Made by a program: the position numbers and the translations under genes
DNA from: Eremothecium cymbalariae DBVPG#7215
Lineage: Eukaryota > Ascomycota > Saccharomycetes > Saccharomycetales > Saccharomycetaceae
Direction: 5' to 3'
NCBI RefSeq assembly: GCF_000235365.1
Contig: NC_016455.1
Location: 496,001 to 560,000, forward strand
Length of the DNA stretch: 64,000 nucleotides
Shown: positions 60,451 to 64,000 of the stretch, piece after piece
Layout: every line of letters begins with the position of its first letter
Numbering within the stretch: the stretch's first letter is position 1
Notes under the pieces: model-generated
The model's database searches: none
Told to the model about the DNA's origin: nothing
What the model saw: only the letters and a program-made list of their open reading frames with translations

Positions 60451-60939
60451 CCTTATAGTCTCCTTCCTATTCTTTTGTTCGATTCGTGTCTTTATGACCG
60501 CCCCTGTGTCCTAAAATCGTCTCTATATTACGTAGTATTAAAATGAAAAAGGTTTAAACTAAAATTAGAGTCCGAGAGTTTGTGAAACAAAAAACCTAAA
60601 ATAAACTCTCAAATAACACCGTTAATTCAGTTGATATCACACCCTACCTCAGCCTTCCTTATTGATTTTTTTTTTAACCTTCACTAACTCAGCTAACTGC
60701 CGATTCCCTAGTAGTAGTTATTGTCGTGTATATATTTAATGTTACAAAACGTATCGATATCTAGCTGGAAAAGAAGAATGAAAAGTCTAATTACAGATCA
60801 AGGTGTATGTATATATGCGTTGTCAATTTCCTTTTAAAACCAGAAACAAAAATGAAAACCAGCCTAGGTTTGGAAGACCTGGAAGCTCTTCGTTTTCGGG
60901 AGATTACAAAGCCACATCAGCATCATCATTTTCAACGGG
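60451..60939. promoter_or_regulatory. BSD2 promoter / SNF5 3' side
   Basis: 489 bp, both neighbours on the minus strand. AT-rich with a T10 run near 60666. No gene is seen. Confidence 0.6.
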
Positions 60940-63191
60940 TTAATTAAGATGGTTGACAGGAGCAGTTTGAGATGGATGTTGAGTTGATGAAGGGTTTTCA
61001 CTGTTAGAAGCTACTAGGTGGTCAGTGGAGGGGCAATTGGAGAGCTGGGATGGGTTTGCAGTTGTGTTTTTTGTAGAAGATTCGGGTTTGAAGAATGTGT
61101 TTGGGGGCAGAGGGGCTGTAGCGGTAGGAGCTGTAACAGCAGATGAGGAATGCTCAGGATATGCGGCGTTTAAAGAAGGGAGGTTTACCGTCGGTGGGCA
61201 GGTGCTGGAGGAAGGAGCTTTTTGAGCAGTGGAAGGGTATTGTGGTATAGTGGAGATGGCCTTTGCAGAGGTTTTGATTCTAATTAACAAGCTCTTGCCT
61301 CTATCGTGGGTGATAATGCGACATGGAGATTCAACTGGCTCTGGCTTTGGAGGTCTTGGGATGTTGGTGGTGGTTGTCACGAGGGTATATGACGAGACCG
61401 GCGGACCAAGGTCTATACCACCGGGGAGAACAGTGGAGGGAACAGGGATTCGGAAGGTTTTTGGTATGTCACCGAGGTCAGGCATGGAAGCATCGGCAAA
61501 AGTTGCAGCGCCGCGCCTATTGAAACGGCCTTGTCTGCGTTTGCGTCTTGCATCACGATCTTTATCTTTATCAAGACGTTCAAGTTCAGGTGCAGATATT
61601 TGTAAGATATTGGGGGTATACATCTTGGAATCAGTAGAAGAACGATAAACGTCATCAAGAGTAATGACTGGGAGAAGACGTGATCTGATTTCATCGTCTT
61701 CTACAAACGAGCCGTCAAACTTATAACCAACAAGATATAGGGCTTTATGGTATATATGGACTTGCTCTCTGATGGAATGGGCAATTGCGGTGACAAATTC
61801 TCCAGGTAGCTGAAGTTCTTCACACATTACTTGAGCGAATTCCTCTGGGTCATTATCTGGGTTAGATACATCCCACTCGATGGTATCAAAAAGTTCGTTT
61901 TGACCGACGACAATATCTAAGCGAATTTTAATCCTTAGATCATCGCCACCTATTCTATTTGCTCGTTTTCCGTAACCGAATGGGTCCGGTTGGAATTCAT
62001 TTAGTTGCTCTTTTATGCTGTTCATGACCGTTTCCCTGAATAATGATGGTTGTGCAAATCTATAGTCTTCTAGCATACGAGTTACAAATTCGTCCAATTT
62101 TACAAGCTTTTCATTTTTATTCCAAATGAATGTGTCCCTCAAAGAGAATTTGTCCCTTTCAGTATCGAATTCCAATCTGATGGGAACCAACTCCTCTACA
62201 TTATGTTGCATCACCGCATCATATACGTCATTGAGTGATATATATTCTCCACTTCTTTCACCACCAACAACAACACTGGTCACAGTATTGGTCACACCAT
62301 TTCCATATCCAGAGTAACCGTCCCCCCAAATACTTTTCGATACAATTCCTTGAGAGGTGTTGGTAATCGACTTCATTCTTGTATTCTTGAGCTCTTTGTA
62401 GTAGTTCAAGTCTTGAACCAACCTCGTTAGATATTCTTTATTACTAAACCCAAACTTACTCATTGGCTCATACCCAGATCGTTCCTTGACTAGTTGTAAC
62501 GAATTCAACTGGTCACGAGAGATGATCTGCTCATACAAAAGCAAATCTGAGGGCGGTTCCAAACCTTGAGCCTTCATTATTAAGGACCATGCGTCGGACG
62601 TTGTCAATGTAGCCTCCTTAGGGTCTTCGTATAGTGTTTGGAATTTAGGCAACTCAGGTTCAGGGGGTTGTGCTGGTTGAGGGATTGACATGGCTGCAGG
62701 AATTGAATGTGACATAGGTTGTGGGCCGCGATTTTGAGTGGCCATTGAACCAACTGCCACCTGAGGGTTCTGTTGAGCTGCCATTTGTCCTACCATCTGT
62801 GGCGGTAGTTGCATTGGCACCTGTGAGCCCGCAACTTCTTTAGGGCCTATATCAGAATATTGACCTTGAACTGGATGCGACGCTTGTTGAAGTTGTTGCT
62901 GAATGCTAACCTGTACTTGTTGTTGTAACTGTGTGAGCATGGCAACATCATTAGAATTATTCTTTGCAATCGCTTGTTGTTTTAAATTATTTAGCCATTG
63001 CAATTGGAGGTGGGGTGGTAGCTGTGCAATCTGAGGTGGCAAGTTGATAGTCGGCGCACCCATTTGTTGGTGAGCTGACAGTACCTGCTGCGGTTGTAGG
63101 TGCTGCTGTTGCTGCTGCTGTGGTCGTAGGTGCTGCTGTTGCTGTTGCTGTGGTCGTAGGTGCTGCTGTTGCTGTTGCTGTGGTCGTAGGC

Positions 63192-63248
<57 letters not shown>

Positions 63249-63453
63249 GCTGTGGCTGCTGCTGCTGCTGCTGCTGTTGTTGTTGTTGTTGTTGTTGTTG
63301 CTGTTGCTGTTGCTGTTCTAACAACAACTGACGATGCCTTTGTTGAATCATCTGCAATTGCATTGGAGTCAAACTCTGCAAGATGTGCTGTGGAATCTGA
63401 GACAAGTTAAAACTTGGAGTTCCAATGTTGGCAAACGGATTCTGGTTATTCAT
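60940..63453 (-). CDS. SNF5: SWI/SNF chromatin remodeler subunit Snf5
   Basis: Snf5 is a core subunit of SWI/SNF that contacts the nucleosome acidic patch and activators. The 837-residue protein begins MNNQNPFANIGTPSFNLSQI and has a very long Gln tract (about 43-130), encoded by mixed CAG and CAA with three repeats of a Leu-Arg-Pro-Gln unit. The middle holds the two SNF5/INI1 repeats (about 425-500 and 510-600; PIRLEFDTERDKFSLRDTF marks the first). The C-terminus is Pro/Ser rich. S. cerevisiae Snf5 has 905 residues with a similar Gln-rich N-terminus, which there acts in the response to carbon starvation and pH. Confidence 0.96.
63090..63320 (-). repeat. Poly-glutamine coding repeat of SNF5
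   Basis: The + strand consists of CTG and TTG triplet blocks, including three copies of a roughly 30-bp unit (TGTGGTCGTAGGTGCTGCTG) at about 63119-63190. In frame with SNF5 it gives runs of Gln and repeated Leu-Arg-Pro-Gln units. Confidence 0.9.
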
Positions 63454-64000
63454 CCTGTACTATATTGCTCAATTACGTTCTATTCAACACAAAAAATCGA
63501 TTAACTGTATGCGAAGGGAAGTCCAAACTATAATCGATCTTAAAACTGTCGTTGGCTAAACGCGCTTCTTAGTGCAGCAATGACACAGAAACTAGCCTGC
63601 TTTACCAAATCCTGAGACAAAACGGAAATCAAGCGTAAATATGACCTTCTATCGCGTCTACTCTGCAACGTTTGCTTGTTTACTTTGCCAATGCTGGTGT
63701 CATGTAACCTTTTGTTAAAGCTTTCAAACCTCTGGATTTATATGAAATAGCCCAGCGCTTGATTTGTCACGTGCTCGATGAACCCCGGGTAACCCTTCTT
63801 TTAAATTCTCCGTTCTCGACAAAGCCCAAGCCCAATTTAGGCTTGGTTTCGAGAATTATACCAACTTAGGGGGAGCAATACAAGACCAATTTGCATCCAA
63901 TTGATATGCTTTATACAGAAGTCAACAAATATTTTGCATTATAATATATGGGATATATAGGGTCACGAAATAATTGGTGATTGTGTGATGTTTACGAGTT
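63454..64000. promoter_or_regulatory. SNF5 promoter region
   Basis: 547 bp reach the window end. GTCACGTG with core CACGTG at 63768-63773 (Cbf1 type) and CGGGTAA at 63786-63792 (Reb1 type) lie about 320-340 bp upstream of SNF5. A 7-bp inverted repeat CCAAGCC...GGCTTGG lies near 63827-63847. No start of a further gene is seen. Confidence 0.6.

Noticed and set aside
1..64000. Centromere, replication origin, CRISPR array, intact transposon or rRNA
   Set aside because: I saw no point-centromere elements around a long AT core, no array of spaced repeats, no transposase or reverse transcriptase, and no rRNA. Kluyveromyces origin consensus cannot be judged reliably by eye.

Overview
This is nuclear chromosomal DNA from a budding yeast of the family Saccharomycetaceae. 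The genes are dense, mostly without introns, and have ATG starts, Saccharomyces-type promoters and GTATGT...AG introns. CTG sits at conserved leucine positions (for example in UGP1), so the standard code is used. Most genes have a recognisable S. cerevisiae counterpart. The gene order interleaves what in S. cerevisiae are separate duplicated blocks: YKL027-038, YMR069-076, YHL008-011, YHR002-004 and YBR289-291. Single genes stand where S. cerevisiae has whole-genome-duplication pairs (IXR1/ABF2, TCD1/TCD2, RGT1/EDS1). This points to a species that did not undergo the duplication. The PMA1-RGT1 neighbourhood and the amine oxidase suggest Kluyveromyces or a close relative; the genus is an inference, partly from memory of the K. 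lactis map.

Layout from left to right. At 1-16 kb are PMA1 (proton pump, running off the left edge), a tRNA-Ala(UGC), RGT1 (glucose repressor), UGP1 (UDP-glucose synthesis), TUL1 (Golgi ubiquitin ligase), a HAD phosphatase like YKL033W-A with a small intron, and PRS3 (PRPP synthesis). At 16-31 kb are ETP1, TTI1 (split by a -1 frameshift), a formate/nitrite-transporter-family protein like YHL008C, PDS5 (cohesin) and RCO1 (Rpd3S). At 31-46 kb are SDD2/PDCD5 with an intron, a copper amine oxidase, IRC21, an IXR1/ABF2-type two-HMG-box protein, a CHY/RING ubiquitin ligase of the Pirh2 type, TVP18, MOT3 and NAT4. At 46-64 kb are NEM1, a HOL1-like transporter, MAE1, TFA1, TCD1/2, LEU5, an unassigned partly open stretch, CTP1, BSD2 and SNF5.

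Most of these are housekeeping genes. Themes that recur are glucose and carbon metabolism (RGT1, UGP1, MAE1, CTP1, LEU5, PMA1), chromatin and transcription (PDS5, RCO1, IXR1, MOT3, NAT4, TFA1, SNF5) and ubiquitin-linked membrane sorting (TUL1, BSD2, ETP1, CHY-RING). The amine oxidase, the CHY-RING gene and the HOL1-like transporter are the additions to the conserved synteny.

The most notable items are: (1) a one-base frameshift in TTI1 that falls exactly on an A AAA AAT slippery heptamer; (2) two small introns in genes that I recall as uninterrupted in S. cerevisiae; (3) CAG/CTG palindromes at the MOT3 locus, including a perfect 38-bp palindrome inside the coding sequence; (4) two GC-rich perfect hairpins (16- and 17-bp arms, 3-base loops) in intergenic DNA; and (5) an unexplained protein-like stretch upstream of CTP1. 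No CRISPR array, intact transposon, rRNA, or centromere was recognised.
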